A program made the position numbers and the translations under genes. The notes below the pieces were generated by a model. It made no database searches and had not been told where the DNA came from. It saw only the letters and a list, made by a program, of their open reading frames with translations. From contig JAFXVS010000074.1 of NCBI GenBank assembly GCA_017534815.1, positions 1 to 46,771 on the forward strand: a stretch of 46,771 nt of DNA, written 5' to 3'. Below, piece by piece: positions 33,688-42,159 of the stretch; within the stretch, counting starts at the first letter, position 1, and each line of letters starts with the position of its first letter. Origin of the DNA: Bacteroidaceae bacterium (GTDB lineage: Bacteria > Bacteroidota > Bacteroidia > Bacteroidales > Bacteroidaceae).

Positions 33688-35025
33688 ATGGATACAGAAG
33701 GAAAGAGGGCTTTCAATGTTGAGTTCTGGCGTTTTCTGTGGTCGAGCATCCTGATTGCGCTGTCAGCTTGCTTGGGTAATGTGGTCGATTCAATCATTGT
33801 GGGTAACCTGATTGGCGAGGATGGCGTGAGTGCCATCAACCTGACCAAGCCCGTCACGCAGTTTATGTTTACCGTCAGCATGTTGCTCTCTACCGGAGCG
33901 GGCATGTTGGTGGGCATGCAGCTCGGCAAAAAGGACTATGCCCGTGCTGCTTCCATCTATACCATTTCCACCATCGGCAGTTTTGTCTTTGGGTTGTTGA
34001 TGACTCTCTGCGGTTTCTTCCTCACCCAACCCATCACGGGTTGGCTGTGTTCCAACGAGCAACTCTTCGGAGGCACCAACGACTATCTCTTCCCCTTGCT
34101 GGTGGGTGCGCCTACCTATATGATATCTTGGGCGTTGGCCACGATGGTCGGAGTGGATGGCAGCCCGCGTCTGGTTTCCATTGCCATCCTGATAGATAAT
34201 GCCGTCAACTTGTTCTGCGATATCATTTTCATCCAATGGTTGGGCTGGGGCATCGAGGGTTCTTCTACGGCGACCGTCGTCGGTCACATTGTGGGCATCG
34301 CCATCATGTGCTGGCATTTCCGTTATCCCAATCATCACATCAAGCTATGTGGGGGTAATGATCATGTGTGGGACACGCTGAGGCAGATGGTGTCCCAAGG
34401 TGCGCCTCTGGCACTGGCATCCATCAGTTTGACGGCGTTGCTTTACTGTGCCAACACGATTGTATTGTCTTCATTGGGTCGTATAGGTATCTTTGCCTTC
34501 TCCGTCTGCATGAACATTCTTTATATCTACAACCTCTTCCTCTCTGGCACCTGCCGCACCATCCAGTCGCTTGGAGCCATCCAAGTGGGTAAGGGGGATA
34601 ATGAGACGTTCCGACTCGTCATCAGCAAGTCGTTCCGTTTCATCACGATTGCCATGTTGCTCACCTGTGCAACCATCTGGCTGTTCCCAGAGGCGATTAC
34701 AAGATTCTTTGGTGCCGATGAAGAAAACCTGATTGGGGAAGGTGTGCGCGCATTGCGTATCTTCGCCTTCAGTTTCATTCCTTTCTGCTACATCTACGTG
34801 CTGATGGTGGTCTATAAGCTTTATGGTCACCACCACATGGCGCTATTCATCTCGTTGGCGCTCTCGCTGATGGTGATTCCAGCACTGTGGGTGATGGCGA
34901 AACTATCGCCAGACAATCTCTGGTACAGCTACCTCATCGCTTATGCCATCGAAGCGTTGCTCATCATACTCTTCCATCGCTTAGGGCATTTGAAGTTTGA
35001 ACTCAAGGCGGAACACAAGAATTAG
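33688..35025 (+). CDS. MATE-family multidrug/cation antiporter
   Basis: An integral membrane protein of 445 residues with about twelve helices in two similar halves. The N-terminal half shows LIALSACLGNVVDSIIVGNLIGEDGVSAINLTKPV and LLSTGAGMLVGMQLGKKD, typical of the MATE/DinF fold, and the second half repeats the pattern (SLGRIGIFAFSVCMNILYIYNLFLSGTCRTIQSLGAIQVGKGD). Such proteins export drugs or metabolites using sodium or proton gradients. The substrate is unknown. The start is the first ATG after the predicted transcription start; the frame extends upstream across the promoter. Confidence 0.88.
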   Translation: MDTEGKRAFNVEFWRFLWSSILIALSACLGNVVDSIIVGNLIGEDGVSAINLTKPVTQFMFTVSMLLSTGAGMLVGMQLGKKDYARAASIYTISTIGSFVFGLLMTLCGFFLTQPITGWLCSNEQLFGGTNDYLFPLLVGAPTYMISWALATMVGVDGSPRLVSIAILIDNAVNLFCDIIFIQWLGWGIEGSSTATVVGHIVGIAIMCWHFRYPNHHIKLCGGNDHVWDTLRQMVSQGAPLALASISLTALLYCANTIVLSSLGRIGIFAFSVCMNILYIYNLFLSGTCRTIQSLGAIQVGKGDNETFRLVISKSFRFITIAMLLTCATIWLFPEAITRFFGADEENLIGEGVRALRIFAFSFIPFCYIYVLMVVYKLYGHHHMALFISLALSLMVIPALWVMAKLSPDNLWYSYLIAYAIEALLIILFHRLGHLKFELKAEHKN

Positions 35026-35044
35026 TTTTTTAATTGATAATGAT

Positions 35045-36175
35045 ATGAGAAAATTATTGATTATGGCCTTTGTGGCCATCGCATTGGTTGCCAATGCACA
35101 AGAGAACACCAAGAAGTGGTATGACAACATCAAGTTCAGCGGCTACAGCATGCTGCAGTTTCAGGCCACAGACAAGTACAGTAACAAGACCATCACGAAG
35201 GAGGATGGAACAAAGGAGACCATTGCGGTGAAGGATGCCGACAATGCTTTCAACCTTCGTCTCGCCCGTTTCATGCTTGATGGCAAAATCAGCGATTTCG
35301 ACTGGCGTGTCCAGATTCAGGGAACCAATGCCAAAGGTGCCGGAGAACCGACGGTGCAGCTCGTTGACCTCTACGCTGAGTGGGTGAGGTACAAGGAGGC
35401 TCGTATTAAGGTGGGACAGTTCAAGCGTGCCTTCACCTTCGAGAACCCCATGAATCCCATCACTCAAGGTTGGTATTCGTACGCCAATGTGGTGAACGCT
35501 TTGTCGGGCTTTGGTGACCGTACGGGTGAGAAATCAAGCGGTGGACGTGACATAGGTCTGCAAGTGCAGGGCGACCTCTTCCCCAACGCTCAGGGACGTC
35601 GGTTGTTGCACTATCAGGTGGGTGTGTACAATGGTGAAGGTATCAACACGAAAGAAAAGGATGAACGCAAGGACTTCATCGGTGGTGTGTGGGTGATGCC
35701 TATCGCTGGATTACGTCTTGGTGTTTTCGGATGGACTGGTAGCCGTGGTGGAATGACTGATCCAAGGACAGGTCAAACGGTGAGCATGGAAAAGAATCGT
35801 TATGCCCTCTCTGCTGAATATGACAAGAACGAGTACACCTTCCGTGCCGAGTATCTGCATAGTCAGGGATGGGGTGCCGACAAGGTGGGAAGCACGACCA
35901 TTGACTACTCGAAAGGTGACAAGGCTGACGGTTTGTATGCCTTGGGTATCGTGCCTGTCATCAAGAGCAAACTTCATGCAAAGGCTCGTTACCAGCTCTA
36001 TCGCGACAACAAGGATTGGAAGCGTTCCAAGACGATGTATGAAGTGGGTGCCAACTATTTCTTCAACAAGAACCTGCAATTGAATGTGGAATATGCTCGT
36101 GTCAATGACCGCAGCATCGTCTGCGACAAGCACAATTATAACTTCTTTGATGCAGAATTGGACTTCCGATTCTGA
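35045..36175 (+). CDS. Outer-membrane porin, phosphate-selective porin O/P-like
   Basis: The 376-residue protein has a signal peptide (MRKLLIMAFVAIALVANAQ) and then alternating beta-strand sequence throughout, ending in DAELDFRF with the terminal Phe expected of an outer-membrane barrel. FNLRLARFMLDGKI and VDLYAEWVRYKEARIKVGQFKRAFTFENP match the OprO/OprP-like porin family, as does NIKFSGYSMLQFQATD. The ATG at 35045 is chosen because upstream residues are not signal-like. It sits 19 bases after the MATE gene. The ligand is not predictable; the family name does not prove phosphate selectivity. Confidence 0.85.
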   Translation: MRKLLIMAFVAIALVANAQENTKKWYDNIKFSGYSMLQFQATDKYSNKTITKEDGTKETIAVKDADNAFNLRLARFMLDGKISDFDWRVQIQGTNAKGAGEPTVQLVDLYAEWVRYKEARIKVGQFKRAFTFENPMNPITQGWYSYANVVNALSGFGDRTGEKSSGGRDIGLQVQGDLFPNAQGRRLLHYQVGVYNGEGINTKEKDERKDFIGGVWVMPIAGLRLGVFGWTGSRGGMTDPRTGQTVSMEKNRYALSAEYDKNEYTFRAEYLHSQGWGADKVGSTTIDYSKGDKADGLYALGIVPVIKSKLHAKARYQLYRDNKDWKRSKTMYEVGANYFFNKNLQLNVEYARVNDRSIVCDKHNYNFFDAELDFRF

Positions 36176-36206
36176 ACGGAATAACGATTCCAATACACAA
36201 CATAAG

Positions 36207-36244
36207 AAAGAACCCATGTAGCGTTGCTGCTGCATGGGTTCTTT
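36207..36244. terminator. Hairpin terminator between porin and uxuB (convergent)
   Basis: AAAGAACCCATG is perfectly inverted as CATGGGTTCTTT around a 14-base loop. A stem ending in A/T tracts can serve both converging transcripts. Confidence 0.8.
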
Positions 36245-36261
36245 CGTGTGGATATTGTCAT

Positions 36262-37848
36262 TTATCTTGCTGACACGTATTTGTGAAGCGTTGCACGGAC
36301 GGCTCCGCTGCCAGCGTAGAGTTCCTTGACCATTCCCTCGATTTGGTCGCCAAGACCGGCTTCGTAGAGGTTGACGCCAAAGACATCGGCACGGCTGTAG
36401 AGGTTCTTCAGACAGCTGTAGTCCTGATCTGCCTTGCCCACTTCGAGGGGTGCGACGATGGCTTGGAGTTCTGCGAGCATGGGGTCTGGTGATGGCTCGA
36501 ATGGTGTGCCGTCATCCTTGATGCCCTTGAGGTAGCGGGCATAGCCAGCAAGGGTGAGTGGGATGAGGATGAGGTTGGACTTGTCGAGTCCGCGAGCCAA
36601 GTACTTCTTGATGGTTTCGCCGAAACGGATGGGGAGTTTCTGGCTGGTGTCCATCGCGATGCGCTGAGGAGCGTCTGGCATAAACGGATTGGGCAGACGG
36701 CGGTTGATGACGGCGCCGATGAACTCGTAAGGATTGAGCACACCTGGGTCAGTCACCACAGGCATGGCTTCCATGTAGCCAATCTTTTGGATGAAGGCAC
36801 GGAGGTCTTCATCGGCCATCTCGGCAGAAATCAGCGTGTAGCCCAACATGCAGCCGTAGATGGACATGGCCGTGTGAAGCGGATTGAGGCACGTGGTCAC
36901 CTTCATGGTCTCCACCTTGTCCACGGTTTCACGAGTCGTGTAGAGCGCACCACCCAAGTCGAGTGGGGGACGTCCGTTGGTGTAGTTGTCTTCGATGACA
37001 AGGTACTGCACTTCCTCGGCATTCACGAAGGGTGCCGTAAAGGTGTGTTTCTCTGTCTCGATGTAGTCATTGTCCTCGAAGCCGTCAGCAGCGAGCATCT
37101 CCTTCACCTTCTCATGGGGACGAGGGGTGATTTTGTCAATCATCGACCAAGGGAAGGTGATCTTTGTCTCGTCCTTCAGGTAGTCGAGGAACGCGGCGGG
37201 CACGAGTCCGTCTGCCACCCAACGCTCCGCATAAGCGAAGACACCAGCTTTCACCTTGTCGCCGTTGTGGGAGCAGTTGTCCATCGACTGGATGGTCAGA
37301 GGAAGAGCTCCTGCCTGCCAACGCTCAAGGAGCAGGGCGCACACTTTACCCATCGCGAAGAGGGGAGTGAGTCCGCGTGCGAGGTCGGCTTCGTTGTAGG
37401 TGTAACCCTTCTCCGTGATGGTGAAGGAAATCATCTGGAGGGATGGATTCTTGAAAATCTCGACGAGACGAGCCCAGTCGGGGAACTGTGGGTCGGCCTT
37501 GAGGGCTTCGGTCACAGAGGCAATGACCTTCTTCTCGATGGTGCCTGTAGATTGGAGGGACACGAGAAGAGAAAGGTTATTGTAGGGTGTGTAGGCCTTA
37601 TCGACCACTTCGAAGTCGAACGTCTCAGCCACGATGACACCACGATCGTACTTGCCTGTGTTGAGAGCATCGTTGAGAATGGCGGCAGGGAAAGCACGGA
37701 AGATGTTGCCTCCGCCAAAGTGTACCCATGTGGGGTTGTCGTGGGTCTTCTGACGCACGGCTGCTATGTCAAACTTGGGAAGCTGATAGCCTTTGGCTTC
37801 CCACTCAGCGGCATTGTAGTTGCCTGAGAAAATATCGTTGAGTTTCAT
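36262..37848 (-). CDS. uxuB: D-mannonate oxidoreductase (fructuronate reductase)
   Basis: A long-chain mannitol-dehydrogenase-family enzyme of 528 residues. It reduces fructuronate to D-mannonate with NADH in hexuronate breakdown. The Rossmann start THDNPTWVHFGGGNIFRAFPA lies near residues 34-54. Family motifs are MDNCSHNGDKVK, FPWSMIDKITPR and CLNPLHTAMSIYGCML, the last carrying the usual Lys/Asn/His region in a variant form. Related enzymes act on mannitol or tagaturonate, but the neighbouring uxuA decides the call. It lies downstream of uxuA in the same orientation. Confidence 0.9.
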   Translation of the reverse strand: MKLNDIFSGNYNAAEWEAKGYQLPKFDIAAVRQKTHDNPTWVHFGGGNIFRAFPAAILNDALNTGKYDRGVIVAETFDFEVVDKAYTPYNNLSLLVSLQSTGTIEKKVIASVTEALKADPQFPDWARLVEIFKNPSLQMISFTITEKGYTYNEADLARGLTPLFAMGKVCALLLERWQAGALPLTIQSMDNCSHNGDKVKAGVFAYAERWVADGLVPAAFLDYLKDETKITFPWSMIDKITPRPHEKVKEMLAADGFEDNDYIETEKHTFTAPFVNAEEVQYLVIEDNYTNGRPPLDLGGALYTTRETVDKVETMKVTTCLNPLHTAMSIYGCMLGYTLISAEMADEDLRAFIQKIGYMEAMPVVTDPGVLNPYEFIGAVINRRLPNPFMPDAPQRIAMDTSQKLPIRFGETIKKYLARGLDKSNLILIPLTLAGYARYLKGIKDDGTPFEPSPDPMLAELQAIVAPLEVGKADQDYSCLKNLYSRADVFGVNLYEAGLGDQIEGMVKELYAGSGAVRATLHKYVSAR

Positions 37849-37859
37849 ATTTTCGTTGT

Positions 37860-37893
37860 TACGTTATGACGTTATTTCGTTATATCGTTATGA
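37860..37893 (+). repeat. CGTTAT tandem repeat between uxuA and uxuB
   Basis: Four CGTTAT units at 8-9-base spacing fill most of the 57-base gap. Similar short tandem motifs lie in other gaps of this window, which suggests a dispersed slippage-prone class rather than a uxu-specific operator. Confidence 0.6.
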
Positions 37894-37905
37894 CGACCTC
37901 GATGC

Positions 37906-39159
37906 TTAATCAAAGAAGCCGGGTTGCTTGTATTCGATGCCTAATTCTCTGTCCACCGTGGCGAGGATGCCCTGTACCTGTCCGAGGGCGAACATACGTC
38001 CGAGGAGGGTGTAGCCGGCATTGTGGCCGTGGCTGCTCTCATCCATGATGCCACCAGGCTCATCGGTGAAGGTCATGCCGTGATCGACACGCATGGGCAG
38101 TTGTGGGTTCTCTTGCTCGAAGATGCGGCAGAGTTCGATGATGTCAGCGCGTCCGCCGAGGTGAGAAGCCTCCGTGAAGTCGCCGTTGGGGAAGATGTGG
38201 CAGGAACGCAGATGCACGAAGTGGGTGCGTGAAGCGAATTTCTTTGCCATCTCCACCACGTTGTTGTAAGCACCTGCACTCAGGGAACCAGCACAGAAGG
38301 TCAGACCGTTGTGCTTGTTAGGCACAGCATTGAGGAACCACTCGATGTCCTCTTCTGTGCGGACGATGCGTGGCAGGCCGAGCACCTCAATTGGTGGGTC
38401 GTCTGGATGTACACACATATTCATTCCGTATTCCTCGCAGGTCGGCATGATAGCCTCCAAGAAATATTTCATGTTGGCACGGAGCTGTGCCTTGTCAATG
38501 CCCTTGTAGAGGTCGAGGAAGTCGCGGAACTTCTGGATGGGAGCCTCGTCGTTTTCGCTGAAGTTGCCAGACACGAAACCTTGGGTCTTGATGATGATGT
38601 TCTCCACGAGTTTGTGGTCTTTTTCTGGAGTCATCGTCTTGGCAAGTTCGTCGCATTCTGCTATCACGCTACGGCCTTCGCCCCATCCTTCTGGGAACTG
38701 GAACTTCTCCCACTCTTCGCGAGCACCTTCACGCTTCAGAATGTAGATGTCGAAATATGCGAACTCTGCATAGTTGAAATAGAGGTTTGTGGAACCGTTG
38801 GGGTTCTCGTGGAAGAGGTCAGTACGTGCCCAGTCGAGCACAGGCATGAAGTTGTAGCAGATGCAATGGATGCCTTCAGCCGAGAGGTTGCGCAGGCTCT
38901 CCTTATAGACCTCGATCTGGTGGTCGCGGTCAGAACCGCCATACTTGATGGTCTCCACCACTGGCAGGCTTTCCACCACGCTCCAGCGCATTCCATAACT
39001 CTCGATGTACGCTTTGAGGTCGTGAATCTTCTCACGGGTCCACACTTCGCCCAGAGGCACATCATGCAGGGCAGTCACGATGCCCTCTACACCAATCTGT
39101 TTCAGCATGGCAAGGGTAATTTTGTCCTTCTTGCCAAACCAACGCCATGTTCTTTCCAT
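37906..39159 (-). CDS. uxuA: D-mannonate dehydratase
   Basis: It dehydrates D-mannonate to 2-keto-3-deoxygluconate, the step after UxuB. The protein begins MERTWRWFGKKDKITLAMLKQIGVEGIVTALHDVPLGEVW, which is characteristic of the family. Other UxuA features are NMCVHPDDPPIEVLGLPRI, FCAGSLSAGAYNNV, FVHLRSCHIFPNGDFTEASH and MRVDHGMTF, giving the Cys/His metal site. Length 417 is normal. The uxuA-uxuB pair implies use of glucuronate or related uronic acids; no isomerase, kinase or aldolase is in view. Confidence 0.94.
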   Translation of the reverse strand: MERTWRWFGKKDKITLAMLKQIGVEGIVTALHDVPLGEVWTREKIHDLKAYIESYGMRWSVVESLPVVETIKYGGSDRDHQIEVYKESLRNLSAEGIHCICYNFMPVLDWARTDLFHENPNGSTNLYFNYAEFAYFDIYILKREGAREEWEKFQFPEGWGEGRSVIAECDELAKTMTPEKDHKLVENIIIKTQGFVSGNFSENDEAPIQKFRDFLDLYKGIDKAQLRANMKYFLEAIMPTCEEYGMNMCVHPDDPPIEVLGLPRIVRTEEDIEWFLNAVPNKHNGLTFCAGSLSAGAYNNVVEMAKKFASRTHFVHLRSCHIFPNGDFTEASHLGGRADIIELCRIFEQENPQLPMRVDHGMTFTDEPGGIMDESSHGHNAGYTLLGRMFALGQVQGILATVDRELGIEYKQPGFFD

Positions 39160-39228
39160 ATTATTATAAGTTTAATGTTTAAAGCTTGCAGTTTAGAGTT
39201 TGGAACTCTCAACCCCTTTCGATGGGTG

Positions 39229-39236
39229 CAAAGTTA
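39229..39236 (-). promoter_or_regulatory. -7 box of uxuA-uxuB
   Basis: Minus-strand TAACTTTG about 70 bases upstream of the ATG. The leader contains AGTTTAGAGTTTGGAACTCT, part of the dispersed ACTCTAA repeat class. No operator could be defined. Confidence 0.6.
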
Positions 39237-39345
39237 GGGAAAAATCTGCAGATAGACTTGCTTTCCCGTATCTTTTTTGTTTGATGCCGTAACATGAGCG
39301 AAAGAATGTGTAACAGATTGTAAGGAATATGTGAAAAAAATGTCG

Positions 39346-39353
39346 TACCTTTG
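39346..39353 (+). promoter_or_regulatory. -7 box of the GH97 gene
   Basis: TACCTTTG in the extended context GTCGTACCTTTGCACCC. The leader (39361-39419) contains two ACTCTAAA-like units immediately before the ATG. Confidence 0.7.
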
Positions 39354-39419
39354 CACCCATCCCACGCGCTGGGCGATTCACTAAACTCTAAATTGTAAAC
39401 TCTAAACTATAACAGCAAT

Positions 39420-41357
39420 ATGAAGAAAATTATCTTGAGCATGCTTGTATTGGCAAGCGTATGGTCGTCAGCTTGGGCGACTGAGAAATCTTTTACGAGC
39501 CCTGATGGAAAACTGACGGTAGTGGTGGAGGATCAGAACGGAATCGCCACCTATCGTGTCAATCTGGGCACTACTGAATTTATTGGCAGCTCACCTCTGG
39601 GTGTCAACACCAACATGGGCAACTACACCAATGACTTGACTTTGGCTGGTTGCGAGGTGACGACAGTGAAGGAATCCTATGACCTGCGTAACATCAAGCA
39701 GAGTCACGTCGATTATGAAGCCACTGAAGCTGTATGCAGTTTCGAACAGAAGGGCAAGAAGGTGCTGGATGTCATCTTCCGTGTGAGCAATCGTGACGTG
39801 GCTTATCGTTATCGCATCTTGCCACAGCGTGACACCAAAGTGTGTATCGTGGAGAATGAAGCAAGTGGCTTCAAGTTGCCAGAAGGTACAACCACTTTCA
39901 TGTGTCCTCAGTCACGTCCTATGGGTGGCTTTGCACGTACAGCACCCAGCTACGAAACCTCCTATACTGACGATGACCAGATGGGTAAGAATGGTTGGGG
40001 TGAAGGTTATTCCTTCCCATGTCTTTTCCACTTGGGTGACAAAGGTTGGGTGCTGATCAGTGAGACAGGTGTGGATGGCAGTTATGTAGCCAGCCGACTC
40101 CTTAATGTGGATGGTGGTCTTTACAAGATTGGCTTCCCACAGGCAGGTGAGTGCAATGGATGGGGGTCTACCTCCGCATCTGTGGCATTGCCTTGCGAGA
40201 CTCCTTGGCGTACCATCACTTTGGGTACTACACTCGCTCCCATCGTGGAGACCACCGTTCCTTTCGACCTCGTGCAGCAGAAGTACAAGGCTTCACAGGA
40301 GTATGTCTATGGCAAGGGCTCTTGGAGCTGGATTATCGGTATGGATAACAGCTGCAACTTCGATGAACAGAAGCGTTACATTGATTTCTCGGCAGCGATG
40401 GGTTATCAGACGGTGCTCGTTGATGCCCTCTGGGACAAGCAGATTGGTTATGAGAAAATGGCGGAATTGGCTGCCTACGGCAAGAGCAAGGGTGTGAGCT
40501 TGTTCCTGTGGTACAACTCCAACGGCACCTGGAATGACGCTCCTCAGTCGCCCATCGGCAAGATGGACAAGAGCCGTGAGCGTCGTGCCGAGATGGCTTG
40601 GATGAAGAGTATTGGTATTCGTGGCATCAAGGTCGATTTCTTTGGTGGCGACAAGCAGAACATGATGCAGCTTTACGAAGACATCCTTTCGGATGCCAAT
40701 GACTTCGGAATTCTCGTGATTTTCCACGGTTGCACCCTGCCACGTGGCTGGGAGAAGATGTATCCTAACTATGCTGCCAGCGAGGCAGTTCTCGCCTCTG
40801 AGAACCTCCATTTCGGACAGGGTGCTTGTGATGCTGAGGCACACAACGCCACACTTCACACATTTATCCGTAACACCGTAGGTTCTATGGACTTTGGTGG
40901 TTCCACACTCAATAAGTTCTACAATGCAGACAACAAGCGTGGTACCCATCGCGTCACTTCTGACGTTTATGCGCTCGCCACAGCAGTTCTCTTCCAAAGC
41001 GCTGTGCAGCATTTCGCATTGGCACCCAACAACCTCACCGACGCTCCAGCATGGGCTATAGACTTCATGAAGACTGTGCCCACCATTTGGGATGAGGTGA
41101 AGTTCATTGACGGTTACCCAGGTAAGTACGCCATCATTGCTCGTCGCACAGGAAACAAGTGGTTCATCGTTGGTGTCAATGCAGACAAGGAGCCCCTGAA
41201 GAAGAATCTTGACCTGAGCCTGTTCGACAAGGGTGCTGAACTGCAGGTTTATAGCGATGATGCCCAGCTCAATGGCAGCGTCACCACGATCAAGGCCAAG
41301 AAGCAAATCGCTGTCACCATTCCAACAAATGGTGGTCTGGTGATTGTGAACAAATAG
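39420..41357 (+). CDS. GH97 glycoside hydrolase, probable retaining alpha-galactosidase type
   Basis: A signal peptide (MKKIILSMLVLASVWSSAWA) is followed by the N-terminal beta-sandwich of GH97 (to about 275) and a catalytic barrel. The barrel strand GIKVDFFGGDKQ places Asp406 at the nucleophile position used by retaining GH97 enzymes. Glu461 in VLASEN lies 55 residues later, the same spacing I recall for Asp415/Glu470 of Bacteroides thetaiotaomicron BtGH97b. Inverting SusB-like alpha-glucosidases lack this Asp. Length 645 is typical. Alpha-galactosidase is therefore the leading call; other retaining alpha-glycosidase activities are possible. The protein should act in the periplasm or outside the cell. 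Confidence 0.9.
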   Translation: MKKIILSMLVLASVWSSAWATEKSFTSPDGKLTVVVEDQNGIATYRVNLGTTEFIGSSPLGVNTNMGNYTNDLTLAGCEVTTVKESYDLRNIKQSHVDYEATEAVCSFEQKGKKVLDVIFRVSNRDVAYRYRILPQRDTKVCIVENEASGFKLPEGTTTFMCPQSRPMGGFARTAPSYETSYTDDDQMGKNGWGEGYSFPCLFHLGDKGWVLISETGVDGSYVASRLLNVDGGLYKIGFPQAGECNGWGSTSASVALPCETPWRTITLGTTLAPIVETTVPFDLVQQKYKASQEYVYGKGSWSWIIGMDNSCNFDEQKRYIDFSAAMGYQTVLVDALWDKQIGYEKMAELAAYGKSKGVSLFLWYNSNGTWNDAPQSPIGKMDKSRERRAEMAWMKSIGIRGIKVDFFGGDKQNMMQLYEDILSDANDFGILVIFHGCTLPRGWEKMYPNYAASEAVLASENLHFGQGACDAEAHNATLHTFIRNTVGSMDFGGSTLNKFYNADNKRGTHRVTSDVYALATAVLFQSAVQHFALAPNNLTDAPAWAIDFMKTVPTIWDEVKFIDGYPGKYAIIARRTGNKWFIVGVNADKEPLKKNLDLSLFDKGAELQVYSDDAQLNGSVTTIKAKKQIAVTIPTNGGLVIVNK

Positions 41358-41391
41358 GCTTTCTGCAAAGGAAATCATAGAATCAAGAGAT

Positions 41392-41438
41392 AAAAAGAGC
41401 AAAAAGGCGACCCCAAATCGACTTTTTTGCTCTTTTTC
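41392..41438 (+). terminator. Terminator after the GH97 gene
   Basis: AAAAAGAGCAAAAAGGCGA pairs with TCGACTTTTTTGCTCTTTTT with one bulge around a short loop. The downstream arm is itself T-rich. Confidence 0.8.
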
Positions 41439-41446
41439 TTTAAAAA

Positions 41447-41477
41447 ACTCTAAACTCTAAACTCTAAACTCTAAACT
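41447..41477 (+). repeat. Perfect ACTCTAA heptamer tandem array upstream of rplS
   Basis: Four exact ACTCTAA units and a partial fifth end seven bases before the rplS -7 box, covering the place of the -33 element. Looser forms lie before murF, GH97 and uxuA. Confidence 0.8.
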
Positions 41478-41483
41478 TTTTCG

Positions 41484-41491
41484 TACCTTTG
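41484..41491 (+). promoter_or_regulatory. -7 box of rplS
   Basis: TACCTTTG in context TTCGTACCTTTGCACC. It gives a leader of about 120 bases. Confidence 0.7.
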
Positions 41492-41503
41492 CACCGTTTT
41501 TGG

Positions 41504-41582
41504 CGAAGCCGCTGTCTGATAGGGAGAGAGCCCAAGGACTTGAGACATGAGGTCTCATGGTTCTGAAAAGGAGAATGCTTCG
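41504..41582 (+). promoter_or_regulatory. Structured 5' leader of rplS (candidate autoregulatory RNA)
   Basis: The leader is closed by CGAAGC (41504-41509) with GCTTCG (41577-41582). Inside are GGG-agagag-CCC (about 41522-41533) and the perfect hairpin TGAGAC-atgag-GTCTCA (41541-41557). The layout is a multi-branched element just ahead of a ribosomal protein gene, as in r-protein autogenous leaders. I cannot confirm membership of a known RNA family. Confidence 0.55.
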
Positions 41583-41615
41583 TTGTAACTCTTTAATTAT
41601 CAAAAATCTAAAACA

Positions 41616-41993
41616 ATGGCAGTAGATTTGATTAAAGTGGCAGAGGAAGCCATGAAGGCTTCTGAACCAAAGCAGTTCCCTGATTTTAAGGCAGGTGACA
41701 CTGTAACAGTGGCTTACAAAATCATTGAGGGTAGCAAAGAGCGTATCCAGTTGTATCGTGGTGTGGTCATCAAGATTGCTGGTCACGAAGACAAGAAGCG
41801 CTTCACTGTCCGCAAAATGTCTGGCACTGTAGGTGTTGAGCGTATTTTCCCACTGAACTCTCCTAACATCGATTCTATCGAGGTGAACAAGGTAGGTAAG
41901 GTGCGTCGTGCTAAACTCTATTATCTGCGTGCACTCACAGGTAAGAAGGCTCGTATCAAGGAGAAGCTCTCAGGCAAGAAGGCTGAGGCTTAA
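41616..41993 (+). CDS. rplS: 50S ribosomal protein L19
   Basis: L19 sits at the 30S-50S interface of the ribosome. The protein shows [60 protein letters not shown] and [17 protein letters not shown], all standard for L19. Length 125 includes a short N-terminal extension common in Bacteroidetes. The gene stands alone here, not in the rpsP-rimM-trmD-rplS operon seen in many other phyla. Confidence 0.97.
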   Translation: MAVDLIKVAEEAMKASEPKQFPDFKAGDTVTVAYKIIEGSKERIQLYRGVVIKIAGHEDKKRFTVRKMSGTVGVERIFPLNSPNIDSIEVNKVGKVRRAKLYYLRALTGKKARIKEKLSGKKAEA

Positions 41994-42018
41994 ACAAGAG
42001 TCACGAATCTTAGTACAC

Positions 42019-42050
42019 AAGGGGAATTGCATTTGCAGTTCCCCTTTTTA
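42019..42050 (+). terminator. Terminator after rplS
   Basis: AAGGGGAA...TTCCCCTT with inner TGC/GCA pairing, followed by TTTTA. Confidence 0.88.
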
Positions 42051-42126
42051 TTGTTCTAAATGTATTATTTACAATTATTTTTGTTCTAAAGCGCATATAT
42101 TACACCTTATTCCTAATTTTTTTCTT

Positions 42127-42134
42127 TACCTTTG
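42127..42134 (+). promoter_or_regulatory. -7 box of the MaoC-like gene
   Basis: TACCTTTG followed by CACCC, 25 bases before the ATG. Confidence 0.65.
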
Positions 42135-42159
42135 CACCCGAATTCAGAAAAAACATAAT

